This document shows positions 8,869-16,991 of a stretch of 64,000 nucleotides of DNA, in pieces. The stretch comes from Solihabitans fulvus (GTDB lineage: Bacteria > Actinomycetota > Actinomycetes > Mycobacteriales > Pseudonocardiaceae), in assembly GCF_008386585.1 (NCBI RefSeq), contig NZ_VUOB01000015.1, forward strand, positions 1-64,000, read 5' to 3'. The position numbers and the translations under genes are program-made. The notes beneath the pieces are model-generated. The model worked only from the letters and a program-made list of their open reading frames with translations, ran no database searches and had not been told where the DNA came from. How positions within the stretch are numbered: the first letter of the stretch is position 1; each line of letters begins with the position of its first letter.

Positions 8869-9732
8869 TCACTTCAGCAGGCGGGACAGGCGGCGGTCGG
8901 CGAGCGGTTTGCCGCCGGTCTGACAGGTCGGGCAGTACTGGAACGCCTTGTCGGCAAAGGACACCTCGCGGACGGTGTCCCCGCACACCGGGCACGGCAG
9001 GCCGGTGCGGGCGTGCACCCGCAGACCGGACCGCTTCTCGCCCTTGAGCCGCGCGGCGGCCTGGCCGACCGACCGCGCGACGGCGTCGGTCAGCACCGAG
9101 CGCAGCGCCTCGAACAGGCGGTCGAGCGCGTCCTCGGCCAGCTTCCCCGCCGTCGCGTACGGCGACAGCCGCGCGGTGTGCATGATCTCGTCCGAGTACG
9201 CGTTGCCGACGCCGGCGATCAGCGACTGGTCGGTGAGCGCCGTCTTCAGCCGCTCGGTGCGACCGGCGAACAGCGCGGCCAGCTCCTCGCGGTCGACCGC
9301 AAGCGCGTCGGGGCCGAGCCGCGCGATGCTCGGCACCTCCCCCGGGTCGGCGACGATCCACGCCGCCAGGCCCTTCTTGGTGCCGGCCTCGGTCAGGTCG
9401 AAGCCCGGTCCGCTGCCGGGCGGCCCGAGGTGCACGCGCAGCGCGAGCGGGCCGCGCCCCGGCTTGGGCGGTGCCGCCGAGAGCGTGTCGGACCAGCGCA
9501 GCCAGCCCGCCCTGGCCAGGTGCACGACCAGGTGCAGGCCGTCGCAGTCGAGGTCGAGGTGCTTGCCGTGCCGGCCAGCCCCGGTCACCGCGCGGCCGTG
9601 CAGCGCCGTCCACGGCGGGTCGAAGGTCTTGAGCACGCTCATGGACGCGAGGTCCAGCCGGTGCACGGTGCGGCCGACCGCGTGCTCGCGCAGGTGGTGG
9701 GCCAACGCCTCGACTTCGGGCAGTTCGGGCAC
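8869..9732 (-). CDS. Fpg/Nei family DNA glycosylase
   Basis: A 287-residue base-excision repair enzyme. It begins with PELPEVEAL, whose Pro and Glu residues form the catalytic N terminus after removal of the initiator residue. The central H2TH region carries the TDQSLIAGVGNAYSDEI motif (about 167-183). A C-terminal zinc finger has CPVC and CPTC pairs (about 245-268). The start is GTG. It is shorter and more divergent than canonical MutM and resembles the second, actinobacterial Fpg/Nei paralogues; 8-oxoguanine versus oxidised-pyrimidine specificity cannot be decided. The zinc finger lacks the usual final QR arrangement right at the end, another sign of a paralogue. Confidence 0.88.
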   Translation of the reverse strand: MPELPEVEALAHHLREHAVGRTVHRLDLASMSVLKTFDPPWTALHGRAVTGAGRHGKHLDLDCDGLHLVVHLARAGWLRWSDTLSAAPPKPGRGPLALRVHLGPPGSGPGFDLTEAGTKKGLAAWIVADPGEVPSIARLGPDALAVDREELAALFAGRTERLKTALTDQSLIAGVGNAYSDEIMHTARLSPYATAGKLAEDALDRLFEALRSVLTDAVARSVGQAAARLKGEKRSGLRVHARTGLPCPVCGDTVREVSFADKAFQYCPTCQTGGKPLADRRLSRLLK

Positions 9733-9759
9733 CCGCCAAGTGTCACCCGGAATCGGCCG

Positions 9760-10197
9760 TCAGTCGACCGGTTGCAGGGGCCCCTCGACGTCGGGGAGCG
9801 AGTAGACCTCGATGTTCCTGGCCACCTTGGCGGCCTCCTGGCGCACCGCGAGCACGCCCCTGACCTGGCCGACCCACCGCTCCGGCGGGTGCTCGTCGAT
9901 GCCGCCGGGGCTCTCCGCCACCAGCGTCCACGGCCGCCGCAGCGTCCAGCGGGTCGGGAAGAACAGGAACAGCAGGATGAGCGCGAGGACCAGCCAGCTC
10001 GGCACGATCACGTCCGACGGGGTCCACCAGACCAGCACCATCGCCAACACCACGACCATGCCGAGCAGGACGACGCCGGGACCGTAGCCGCCGCTCACGT
10101 CGTGCTCGAAGTCGTCGGCGCCGGACGGGTTGCGCCATTCCACCCGGCCGCGCACCGTCCACATCCGGCCATCCGCACCGCGCACCAGCCGCGTCAT
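9760..10197 (-). CDS. Conserved-looking membrane protein, function unknown
   Basis: A 145-residue protein starting at ATG 10197, preceded by GGAG seven bases upstream; a GTG at 10200 is less well placed. An N-terminal soluble part (TVRGRVEWRNP) precedes two adjacent hydrophobic helices (about 43-60 and 66-84), then an Arg/Trp-rich cytoplasmic domain (about 85-145). I do not recognise the family. It lies 27 bp upstream, on the same strand, of the glycosylase gene, so the two may be co-transcribed. Confidence 0.7.
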   Translation of the reverse strand: MTRLVRGADGRMWTVRGRVEWRNPSGADDFEHDVSGGYGPGVVLLGMVVVLAMVLVWWTPSDVIVPSWLVLALILLFLFFPTRWTLRRPWTLVAESPGGIDEHPPERWVGQVRGVLAVRQEAAKVARNIEVYSLPDVEGPLQPVD

Positions 10198-10433
10198 CAC
10201 CGTCTCCTCGAGATTCGGGCGTCCGTTACCGAATACGTCAGATGCGATAGCTGAGCGTGCCTCACGGTACCTCGGGGCGGCTGGGCCCCGAGGGTGAACC
10301 CGCAGCGCACCCGACCCCCGTTCGGGTCCGAGGACGGCGGCGGGGAGTCACCGGAATTGTGCCGGCAGGCGATCTTGTCCGCACCTTCGACCCCGGCCGT
10401 CACGCAGCGCGAGCACGCCCGTTCGCGGGCGCC

Positions 10434-11987
10434 TTAGGTGGTGCGGCCCGGCTTGCCCGGCGACGGCGGGGCCGGCGGGATCGACTTCGCGGGCGCGGTG
10501 GTGGTCGGGGTCGTCGACCCCGGCGTCGTGGTCGACGTGATCGTCGGGGCCAGAACCTTGACCGGCGCGTCCGTCGGGCTGGTCGACGTCGTGGTCGTCG
10601 GCCTGCCGAGCACCGTGACCGGGCCCGACGTCGGCACGGTGGAGGTCAACGACAGGTCGCGCTGGACGGTCGTGTCGGGCGGCGCGAGCGCCGTGCCGCC
10701 CTGCGGGTCGGTCTGCGGCGTCGCGACGGACCCCTCGGCGGGCGAGCCCGCCTGAACCGGGGCGCTGTTGTCGCCCTGCTGAGCGGGCTGGCGGGGCAGG
10801 TGCGCCGGCACCGCGCGGACCGGCTGGTTCGCCGGGCCCGGCGAGTCGGCCGAGCTGCCGGCGACGACCGTGCCCCGGCTGCTGCTCGACGCGGTCGCCG
10901 CGCGGCCGCTGGTGTCGGTGCTGGCCTGCGGCGTGCACAGCGCGAGCACCTGGCCTCGGTCGTTCTGGTCGGGGCGCACCACGGCGAGGCCGGGTCCGCC
11001 CGTGGTCAGCGGGCCGACGGACAGGCCGATGACGCCGACGGCGGCCACCGAGGCCGCCGCGAGCAGCAGCTTCACCCGGCCGGCCAGCAGCACACTCTTG
11101 CCGACGACGGCGGGCGCGGACAGGCTCGTGACCCCGCCGGCGGCGGACGCGCCGGTGACGGCGGCGACGGGCGGGATCGCGGCGGCGAGCTGGTGGCCGA
11201 TCAGCGCGGCGGCGGCCGGCAGCGCCAGCAGCCCGGCGTAGGAGCGCAGGCCGGTACACACGTCGGTGAGGTCGGCGTGCAGGGCGCGGCAGGATCCGCA
11301 CCCGGCCAGGTGCTTGCGGATGCGGCTCAGCTCGCTGCCGGTGACCTGGCCTGCCGTGTACGCGCCGAGCTTGGGGCGCACCGAGCGGCAGTGCCGCGCG
11401 GTCTCCGCGTCGGAGAGGTGCGCCTGGAGGTAGGCGGCGCGCAGGCCCTCCCTGGCGCGGCGAGCCAGCGCGGACATCGCGTTCGCGGTCAGGCCGAAGT
11501 GCGAGGCCACCGTCGCCGGCCGCTCCCCCTCGACCTCGACGCGCCACAGCACGGTGCGCCAGCGCTCCGGCAGGCTGCGGAACGCGCGGCCGATCAGGTA
11601 CTGCTCGGCGTGCGGGCCGGCGTTGTCGGCGTAGGGCTCGACGCGGCGGCTGAGCTCCTCGTCCTCGACGGGGACGTCGCGGCGCCGCTCGCTCCACTCC
11701 CAGACGACCCTGCGGGCCACCGTGAGCAGGTAGGTGCGGACGTGCTCGGTCGGGCCGGAGCCCCTGCGGATCGCCTGGAGGACGCGGAAGAACGCCTCGG
11801 CGGTCAGGTCGTCGGCCTCGACGGGGTCGCTGACCAGTCGCAGGGCGAACCGGCGCACCGCGTCGGCATGTCGGGAGAACAACTCGCCGAAGGCCGCGTC
11901 GTCGCCCGCGCGGACGCGGGCGAGCAGCTCGCGGTCCGGGTCGAGGTCTCCACGATCGGGAACTGGCGAGGGCGCATCGTTGACCAT
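10434..11987 (-). CDS. ECF sigma factor fused to zinc anti-sigma domain and membrane anchor
   Basis: A 517-residue fusion. Residues about 15-95 form sigma region 2 (DDLTAEAFFRVLQ) and about 125-190 region 4 (RSLPERWRTVLWRVEVEG plus a helix-turn-helix). About 195-245 is a zinc anti-sigma (ZAS-like) domain with C200 and the HxxxCxxC motif H226/C230/C233. One or two hydrophobic stretches (about 250-275 and 302-324) follow, then a long Thr/Ser/Pro-rich tail (about 330-517) probably outside the membrane. Fusions of this kind are known among actinobacterial ECF groups with C-terminal extensions. ATG 11987 is chosen because AGGAGG lies 10-12 nt upstream; a GTG at 11999 overlaps that site. No separate anti-sigma gene is nearby. 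Confidence 0.88.
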   Translation of the reverse strand: MVNDAPSPVPDRGDLDPDRELLARVRAGDDAAFGELFSRHADAVRRFALRLVSDPVEADDLTAEAFFRVLQAIRRGSGPTEHVRTYLLTVARRVVWEWSERRRDVPVEDEELSRRVEPYADNAGPHAEQYLIGRAFRSLPERWRTVLWRVEVEGERPATVASHFGLTANAMSALARRAREGLRAAYLQAHLSDAETARHCRSVRPKLGAYTAGQVTGSELSRIRKHLAGCGSCRALHADLTDVCTGLRSYAGLLALPAAAALIGHQLAAAIPPVAAVTGASAAGGVTSLSAPAVVGKSVLLAGRVKLLLAAASVAAVGVIGLSVGPLTTGGPGLAVVRPDQNDRGQVLALCTPQASTDTSGRAATASSSSRGTVVAGSSADSPGPANQPVRAVPAHLPRQPAQQGDNSAPVQAGSPAEGSVATPQTDPQGGTALAPPDTTVQRDLSLTSTVPTSGPVTVLGRPTTTTSTSPTDAPVKVLAPTITSTTTPGSTTPTTTAPAKSIPPAPPSPGKPGRTT

Positions 11988-12234
11988 CTGGCCCAGCACC
12001 TCCTACCCGCCGCCTGCCTGGCGACCAAGATGCCACACGGGCCCGGCTACGCCCTGCCATCATTGGGGGCCAATACGGAAGACCAGACGACCGGTGTGGG
12101 CCGTTTGGGTGAACACTTACGGATGAGTAGCGTAATTCTAGTTCGTCACGCAGGATGACAAGTCGGTCACGGCCGCGCGTCGGCTCGCCGCCCGCCGGCC
12201 ACGCCAACCCGACCTGCCACTAGCCTTCGAACGC

Positions 12235-12645
12235 GTGGGCGACTGGCGCGGCAGGGCACTGACACAGTTCCCCGAACTGCGCGGCGTCATCGAGCAGGAG
12301 TCGTGGTCGTGCCACGTGTTCCTGTCGGAGCTGTGGCTGCTGGCGCTCGAGGCGCACCGCGAGGACCAGCCCGAGACGTTACGCCGCGTGTACGGCTTCG
12401 CCCGATGGTGCTTCGACCAGCCGGGGCAGTTTCTCCCCAACGCCGCGCTGATCAGCTTCTACGACCACGTGTTCGACGACTGGGACCTCCGGCGCGAGGT
12501 GGTCGGCTGGCTGCCGCCCGAGGTCGTCGCGCGGGCGCGGGCGCTGTGGGAGTGGCGCCTGCCCTCGGAGCGGTTCGCCGAGGTGGACAGGCTGTTAACG
12601 GCGGGGGACCCCCCTGGTGAGAACTGCTCCGAACATCCGCTATAG
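12235..12645 (+). CDS. Hypothetical protein, mostly helical
   Basis: A 136-residue soluble protein starting at GTG 12235. It is rich in Trp and Leu (FLSELWLLALEA, RVYGFARWCFDQPGQFLPNAALISFYDHVFDDW), suggesting a compact alpha-helical fold of the kind seen in small immunity-like or DUF7674-like proteins; that likeness is weak. The last dozen residues (GENCSEHPL end) run into the region just upstream of tRNA-Gly. No operon partner is apparent, and the upstream 230 bp separate it from the divergent sigma-factor gene. Confidence 0.6.
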   Translation: MGDWRGRALTQFPELRGVIEQESWSCHVFLSELWLLALEAHREDQPETLRRVYGFARWCFDQPGQFLPNAALISFYDHVFDDWDLRREVVGWLPPEVVARARALWEWRLPSERFAEVDRLLTAGDPPGENCSEHPL

Positions 12646-12686
12646 TTGTCCACGCACCACGACGGGCCAGCCCGTTCGCGGGGCAG

Positions 12687-12759
12687 GCGGATGTAGCGCA
12701 GTTGGTAGCGCATCACCTTGCCAAGGTGAGGGTCGCGAGTTCGAGTCTCGTCATCCGCT
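12687..12759 (+). tRNA. tRNA-Gly (anticodon GCC)
   Basis: A 73-base cloverleaf. The acceptor stem GCGGATG pairs with CATCCGC (12752-12758). The anticodon stem TCACC/GGTGA encloses TTGCCAA with anticodon GCC at 12720-12722. The T arm is GCGAG-TTCGAGT-CTCGT. CCA is not encoded. A strong hairpin follows within 10 bases. Confidence 0.96.
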
Positions 12760-12766
12760 CACGTAC

Positions 12767-12800
12767 CGAGAAGGCGACACCTGATGGTGTCGCCTTCTCG
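12767..12800 (+). terminator. Intrinsic terminator after tRNA-Gly
   Basis: CGAGAAGGCGACACC (12767-12781) pairs perfectly over 15 bp with GGTGTCGCCTTCTCG (12786-12800) around a TGAT loop, followed by GCATTTCC. The position directly after the tRNA makes termination the obvious role. Confidence 0.85.
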
Positions 12801-12835
12801 GCATTTCCGGGCCGAACGGCCTCGGACTCCGTCCG

Positions 12836-13366
12836 TCACCGGGCCCGCTCGGCTCGCCCGCGCGAGCGGTAGTAGTGCGCAGGGGTGACCAGCAGGGCCG
12901 CAATGGCGCAGCTGACCGTCGTGACGGCCACGTAGGTCCAGGCTAGCCCGGTCGGGCGTTCGCCGGGGAGGGGGGCGTACGCCATGTCCTCCGCGACGTA
13001 GAGGGCGACGGTGCCGAGGATCACGGCGACCGGCAGGGCGATGACCAGCCATTCCTGCGCGTGGGCGCGCAGCAGCGTCAGGGCAACGAACGTGACCACC
13101 ACCATGCTGACGAGGATGATCAGCAGCGCTACGGGGGCCCAGAAGAACATCGCGTCGTAGGGGGTGACGCAGCCGGGCACGTCGTGGGGCACCTGGTGGG
13201 ACACGTTGTCTGGCGCGCTGGGCGAGGAGTCCCCCTTGTGGCTGCCGGGGCAGTTCATCGCCCACGTCCAGACGGTGACCGTCAGCCAGCTCACGGCGGC
13301 GCCGACGAGCGCGGACACCGCGACGTCGTGCACGATCATGCGGGCCAAGCCGTGCGTTTCGACCAT
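12836..13366 (-). CDS. Four-helix membrane protein, function unknown
   Basis: A 176-residue protein with four predicted membrane helices (about 12-35, 77-100, 106-126, 146-164) and a Cys-containing extracytoplasmic loop between the first two (CPGSHKGD and PGCVTPYDAMF). The tail is Arg-rich. I do not recognise the family. Starts at 13366 (ATG) and 13339 (ATG) are both possible, and neither has a clear ribosome-binding site. It lies downstream, on the same strand, of the methyltransferase gene with an 88-bp gap. Confidence 0.6.
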   Translation of the reverse strand: MVETHGLARMIVHDVAVSALVGAAVSWLTVTVWTWAMNCPGSHKGDSSPSAPDNVSHQVPHDVPGCVTPYDAMFFWAPVALLIILVSMVVVTFVALTLLRAHAQEWLVIALPVAVILGTVALYVAEDMAYAPLPGERPTGLAWTYVAVTTVSCAIAALLVTPAHYYRSRGRAERAR

Positions 13367-13454
13367 GACCGCGATCGTGGCGGATCCGGCAGGCGCGCGG
13401 CGCGAAGTCCGGACAGCGCAACGAGGACTTGACCCTGCCGATGCCGGACGGAGA

Positions 13455-14150
13455 TCAGGTCCCGGCCGGCGCGTCGAGCCAGAGCAGCCGCCGCGCGACC
13501 CTGCGATCGTGGTGCGGCCGGTCGACGCGGCCGGCGAGCCGATGTCCCCAGGACCGGACGTCCCGTTCGGTCGCGCGGTCGGCGATCCGCTCCGTGTAGG
13601 GGCCGATGACCAGGCGGCCACCCGGCGCGACGACCTCGCGGAGCAGCCTGCCGACCAGGTCGGGGCGGCGGTGCGCCGGCACGTACTCGAGGCCGACGCG
13701 CACCGCGTCGAAGCGGAAGGGCGGCGGCCAGGACAGCGCGTTGCCGAGCCAGATCCGGTCGGCCCACCTCGGCAGCCGCCGCCGGGCCAGGTCGACGAAC
13801 TCGGGCACGATGTCCAGCCCGTACGGCTCGATCCGCAAACCCCTTGCCCCGGCCCAGTTCGGCACGCACTCCAGCAGGTAACCGTTGGCGCAGCCGCAGT
13901 CCAGGAACGTGCCGTCGCGGTCGAGCGCGTCGACGACGAACCGGCGGCCGGCGATCCAGTCGGCCTCGTCGCCGCCCTTGCCGGACTGCGCCCATGGTGT
14001 CGTTGCAGCAAGATAGTTGGGCCGCAACAGGTTCGCCATCGCCTCGTGCCAGCCCGCCTCGTCGATCGCGCCGGACCGCAGCGCGGCGTCGATCGCGGCG
14101 ATCTCCCGCCATCCGCCGTCGACGAGCGCGTCCACCGGCCGCTCGGCCAT
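13455..14150 (-). CDS. SAM-dependent methyltransferase-like protein
   Basis: A 231-residue class I methyltransferase-like protein. Motif I is FLDCGCANGYLLECV (about 81-95), followed by the acidic-end strand IEPYGLDIVPEFVDLAR and a FDAVRVGLEYVPAHRRPDLVGRLL motif (about 143-168). VVAPGGRLVIG corresponds to motif III. ATG 14150 is chosen because GGAGGGA lies about 8 nt upstream. The substrate is unknown; proteins like this occur as lone genes in actinomycetes. It reads divergently from the Thr-rich secreted protein. Confidence 0.8.
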   Translation of the reverse strand: MAERPVDALVDGGWREIAAIDAALRSGAIDEAGWHEAMANLLRPNYLAATTPWAQSGKGGDEADWIAGRRFVVDALDRDGTFLDCGCANGYLLECVPNWAGARGLRIEPYGLDIVPEFVDLARRRLPRWADRIWLGNALSWPPPFRFDAVRVGLEYVPAHRRPDLVGRLLREVVAPGGRLVIGPYTERIADRATERDVRSWGHRLAGRVDRPHHDRRVARRLLWLDAPAGT

Positions 14151-14327
14151 CCCGCTCCCTCCGGTGGGGTCGGTCGACTGTCCCACCCACGGGCTCAGCG
14201 TGTCGCGCGAGATCGGCGGCGCGCAAGATCGGACATGCGATGCGGAAACGGTTGCCGCGCGGTGATTCCGGTCCCCGGCGTGGCCGTTCTGCTTGACCCG
14301 TAAGGAGGAACCCGATAGAGAATCCGG

Positions 14328-14759
14328 GTGCGCGTCCACATGAACGGGCAGGGTCGGCTGGCGCTTGGGGCAATTGTCGGTGCCGTCGTAGCAGCCTTGT
14401 TCTGTATCGGCATCGGCGCCGACAACTCGCCGGACCAGGCGCTGCCGATCGACCGCGAGGTGCTCGACACGACGTCCGTCGTGTCCACGGTCCCGGCTGC
14501 GCCGACGCAGACGACCACGGGCTCGGTGACCGCGACCAGCTCCTCGGCCACGTCGTCGGTGTCGTCCACCTCGTCGAGCACGAAACCCCGTCCATCGTCC
14601 ACGACGACGACCGCGGCCACCACGACGACCGGCGACACCGCGCCGCCGCAGACCACGACGACCACGACCACGCCGACCCGGCCGAGCACCAGGCCTACCA
14701 GGCCGACCACCACCACGACCACCACGACGACCCCGCCGTGCCCCTGGTTCTGGTGCTGA
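14328..14759 (+). CDS. Secreted or anchored Thr/Ser/Pro-rich low-complexity protein
   Basis: A 143-residue protein (GTG 14328; an ATG at 14340 is equally plausible). One hydrophobic helix (about 9-31) acts as signal or anchor. The remainder is almost entirely Thr, Ser and Pro with long poly-Thr runs and RPTRP repeats, and it ends in PCPWFWC. Such tails are usually extracytoplasmic and often O-mannosylated in actinobacteria. The aromatic, Cys-terminated end is unusual and conserved function cannot be guessed. It opens the envelope region that continues to 24.2 kb. Confidence 0.6.
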   Translation: MRVHMNGQGRLALGAIVGAVVAALFCIGIGADNSPDQALPIDREVLDTTSVVSTVPAAPTQTTTGSVTATSSSATSSVSSTSSSTKPRPSSTTTTAATTTTGDTAPPQTTTTTTTPTRPSTRPTRPTTTTTTTTTPPCPWFWC

Positions 14760-14925
14760 TCCCGTCCGGGCCGGTCAGGCGCGAGTGTTGCGCCGCCGGC
14801 TCCGGGATCGCGTGCCGGCAGCCCACCGGCCGACCAGCGGGTGCAGCGGGCACGATCACCCTTCGCTCATGGCACCATCACGTGTCCCCGCTACCACTGT
14901 CGGGGTAACTCGATGGGGGCGGAGC

Positions 14926-15549
14926 ATGACGCGGCGTGGCACGGGGTCGATCGGCACGGTCGCCGTGGTCCTGCTGCTCGTCGGGCTCGCCGCAGGCGGG
15001 TGGGCGCTGTGGGGCGACGGCAGTGATGCCCCTCACACGCAGTCGGTCGTCTACGCCGACCCGCGTCTGCCCTCCTCGGCTCAGTCGAGGGAGACGCTGG
15101 TCACTCCCGACGGCGACGTCGTCCTCGACTCGACGGGCTCGCTCGGCGTCATCGCGAAGGCCCGAGTGCTCAGCGACGCCGACCTCGAGGTGCTGATGCC
15201 GTCGGTCGCCACCATCTCGATGCGGGTGGCCAGGTCCGGCGAGCTGACCAGGGGCACCTGGCTGTTCAGTCCGCCGCCCGGCGACGATGTGGCCGAGCTG
15301 ACCAGGTCCATCGACGACCTCTACCGCAGGTCCGGCTACCAGCCGGTGCCCGGGCAGCACGCGGCCGTGTCGGCGCTCGTCCTGCGGTCGTCTGACGGCC
15401 AGCCACGGCAGACGACGTACCGGGCGCACTACTCGACCGCGGGCGGCACGGTGCGCGTCGAGGCGTTCGGTCCTGACGACACGGCGGTCGCCGAGGCCTT
15501 CAAGGTGCTGCTCGACCGGCAGCTCAAGGCCGCCCCCGCACTCGGCTAG
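14926..15549 (+). CDS. Single-pass membrane protein, short paralogue of the 18.2 and 19.5 kb proteins
   Basis: A 207-residue protein with a hydrophobic helix (about 8-26) directly after a basic N terminus, then an extracytoplasmic domain. The domain aligns by eye with the C-terminal domains encoded at 18155-19282 and 19460-20665: shared features are a LYRRSGYQPVPG-type segment, TTYRAHYSTAGG and VRVEAFGPDDTAVAEAF. It lacks the cytoplasmic SHOCT-like head and the Q-rich and ADRTQVV regions of those two. The ATG at 14926 follows a G-rich stretch. Function is unknown; the family looks specific to this locus. Confidence 0.7.
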   Translation: MTRRGTGSIGTVAVVLLLVGLAAGGWALWGDGSDAPHTQSVVYADPRLPSSAQSRETLVTPDGDVVLDSTGSLGVIAKARVLSDADLEVLMPSVATISMRVARSGELTRGTWLFSPPPGDDVAELTRSIDDLYRRSGYQPVPGQHAAVSALVLRSSDGQPRQTTYRAHYSTAGGTVRVEAFGPDDTAVAEAFKVLLDRQLKAAPALG

Positions 15550-15699
15550 TCATCAACTTTTCCCCACTCCTTCGAGTGACATATCCTCCGCCGACCCATC
15601 ACTTTCTGTCGCGTTCTGCCCAACAGCCGACGGCGGCTGCGCAGGGTGCGACGAGGACTCGACCGAATCGGATCGGAGTCACACCACGGAAGGCAGCGG

Positions 15700-16911
15700 A
15701 TGACGGTCGAACGCACGCCACTGGCCGACTTCCGCACACCAGCCGCCCGGGGCCGCCTGTACGGCCTCGACGTGCTGCGGGTGGTCGCGTCGGTGGTCGT
15801 CGTGTACACGCACCTCGCCGCATGGTTCCACGCCGGCAACTACCGGTGGAGGGTCGGCAGCGCGGTCACCGAGGCCGTCGTCGACCCGCTGCACCTCAAC
15901 GCCAACCTCGGCTTCGTCGGGGTCAGCACCTTCCTGCTGCTGTCCGGCCTCGTGGTGACCTCGGTCGCGTTCCGGGAGTCCCCCGGCGAGTTCTTCGTCC
16001 GCAGGATCGTCCGCATCGTGCCGGCCCTGTGGGGCGCGCTCGCGGTGGCGTTCGTGCTGGTCAAGATCGATGCCGTGCCGACGATGGCCACGCAGGACAC
16101 GGCAACGGCAGGACAGCTGCTGAGCAACCTGTGGCTGGGCAACTACGGACTGCCCGACCAGAACCCACTGCTGCCGGTGACGTGGACGCTCACCGTGCAG
16201 ATCGCCTTCTACGCCTTCACCGCGCTGTCCATCCCGCTGCTGCGCAGGCGGCCGTGGCTGCCGGCCGCCATCGCGGCCACCGGCATCTCGCTGACGGTGT
16301 CCGCCGTGCACCTGTTCGACACGCCGTTTCCCCTGCTGGTGCGCACGATCGTCAGCTTCCTGCCCGTCGTGTTCCTCGGACAGGTCATTTCGCTGGCTCG
16401 CGAGCGGCGGATCCGGCCGGCGACCGCCGTCGCCCTCGGGATCGTGCACTTCTTGCTGTTCGTTCGCGCAGATCTCACCACCTCGGCGGTGTTCGACGGC
16501 GACGGCTACCAGCGCACGCTGTTGATCACCGTCCTCGTGGTGCTGCTCGGCATGGCGGCTGGCGGGCGGCTGGCCAGGTCCGGCCTGGTTCAGGCGCTGT
16601 CCAGGCGGACCTACGCGGTGTACCTGGTGCACATGCCCGCCTGCTACGCGGTGCTCACGCTGCTCACCCCGCGAATCGGGGTGACCTGGAGCACGCTGGC
16701 CGCGCTCGCCGCGACGGTCGCCGCGACCGAGGTCCTGCACCGGTTCGTCGAGGAACCCGCCAACCGGTTGTTCCGGCGATGGCTACGGCGCCGACCGCCT
16801 GGTATCGGTAAGGACAAGGTCGTCGCGTCAGTTCCGAGACACGCCGACAATGTGGTGACATATGGTCTGTCGTCGCCGGCGTCTGATATCCGGCCACACA
16901 CACGAAGCTGA
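15700..16911 (+). CDS. Acyltransferase 3 family membrane protein (OafA/YrhL type)
   Basis: A 403-residue integral membrane acyltransferase with about ten helices. The N-terminal motif RLYGLDVLRVVASVVVVYTHLAAW carries the conserved Arg and catalytic-site His expected for the family. FVGVSTFLLLSGLVV and FFVRRIVRIVPALW follow as in OafA-like enzymes. Such enzymes acetylate or acylate cell-surface glycans, lipids or antibiotics using cytoplasmic acyl-CoA. ATG 15700 has CGGAAGG upstream. A second, degenerate member of the family follows 80 bp downstream, and glycan-modifying genes lie at 20.7-24.2 kb. Confidence 0.87.
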   Translation: MTVERTPLADFRTPAARGRLYGLDVLRVVASVVVVYTHLAAWFHAGNYRWRVGSAVTEAVVDPLHLNANLGFVGVSTFLLLSGLVVTSVAFRESPGEFFVRRIVRIVPALWGALAVAFVLVKIDAVPTMATQDTATAGQLLSNLWLGNYGLPDQNPLLPVTWTLTVQIAFYAFTALSIPLLRRRPWLPAAIAATGISLTVSAVHLFDTPFPLLVRTIVSFLPVVFLGQVISLARERRIRPATAVALGIVHFLLFVRADLTTSAVFDGDGYQRTLLITVLVVLLGMAAGGRLARSGLVQALSRRTYAVYLVHMPACYAVLTLLTPRIGVTWSTLAALAATVAATEVLHRFVEEPANRLFRRWLRRRPPGIGKDKVVASVPRHADNVVTYGLSSPASDIRPHTRS

Positions 16912-16991
16912 TGACCTGATCGGCTTCCAGTGCCTCGTCACGTTAGGTCACTGGGCAGTCTCAGGACCGACGGAGGATCGAGGATTGCCGA

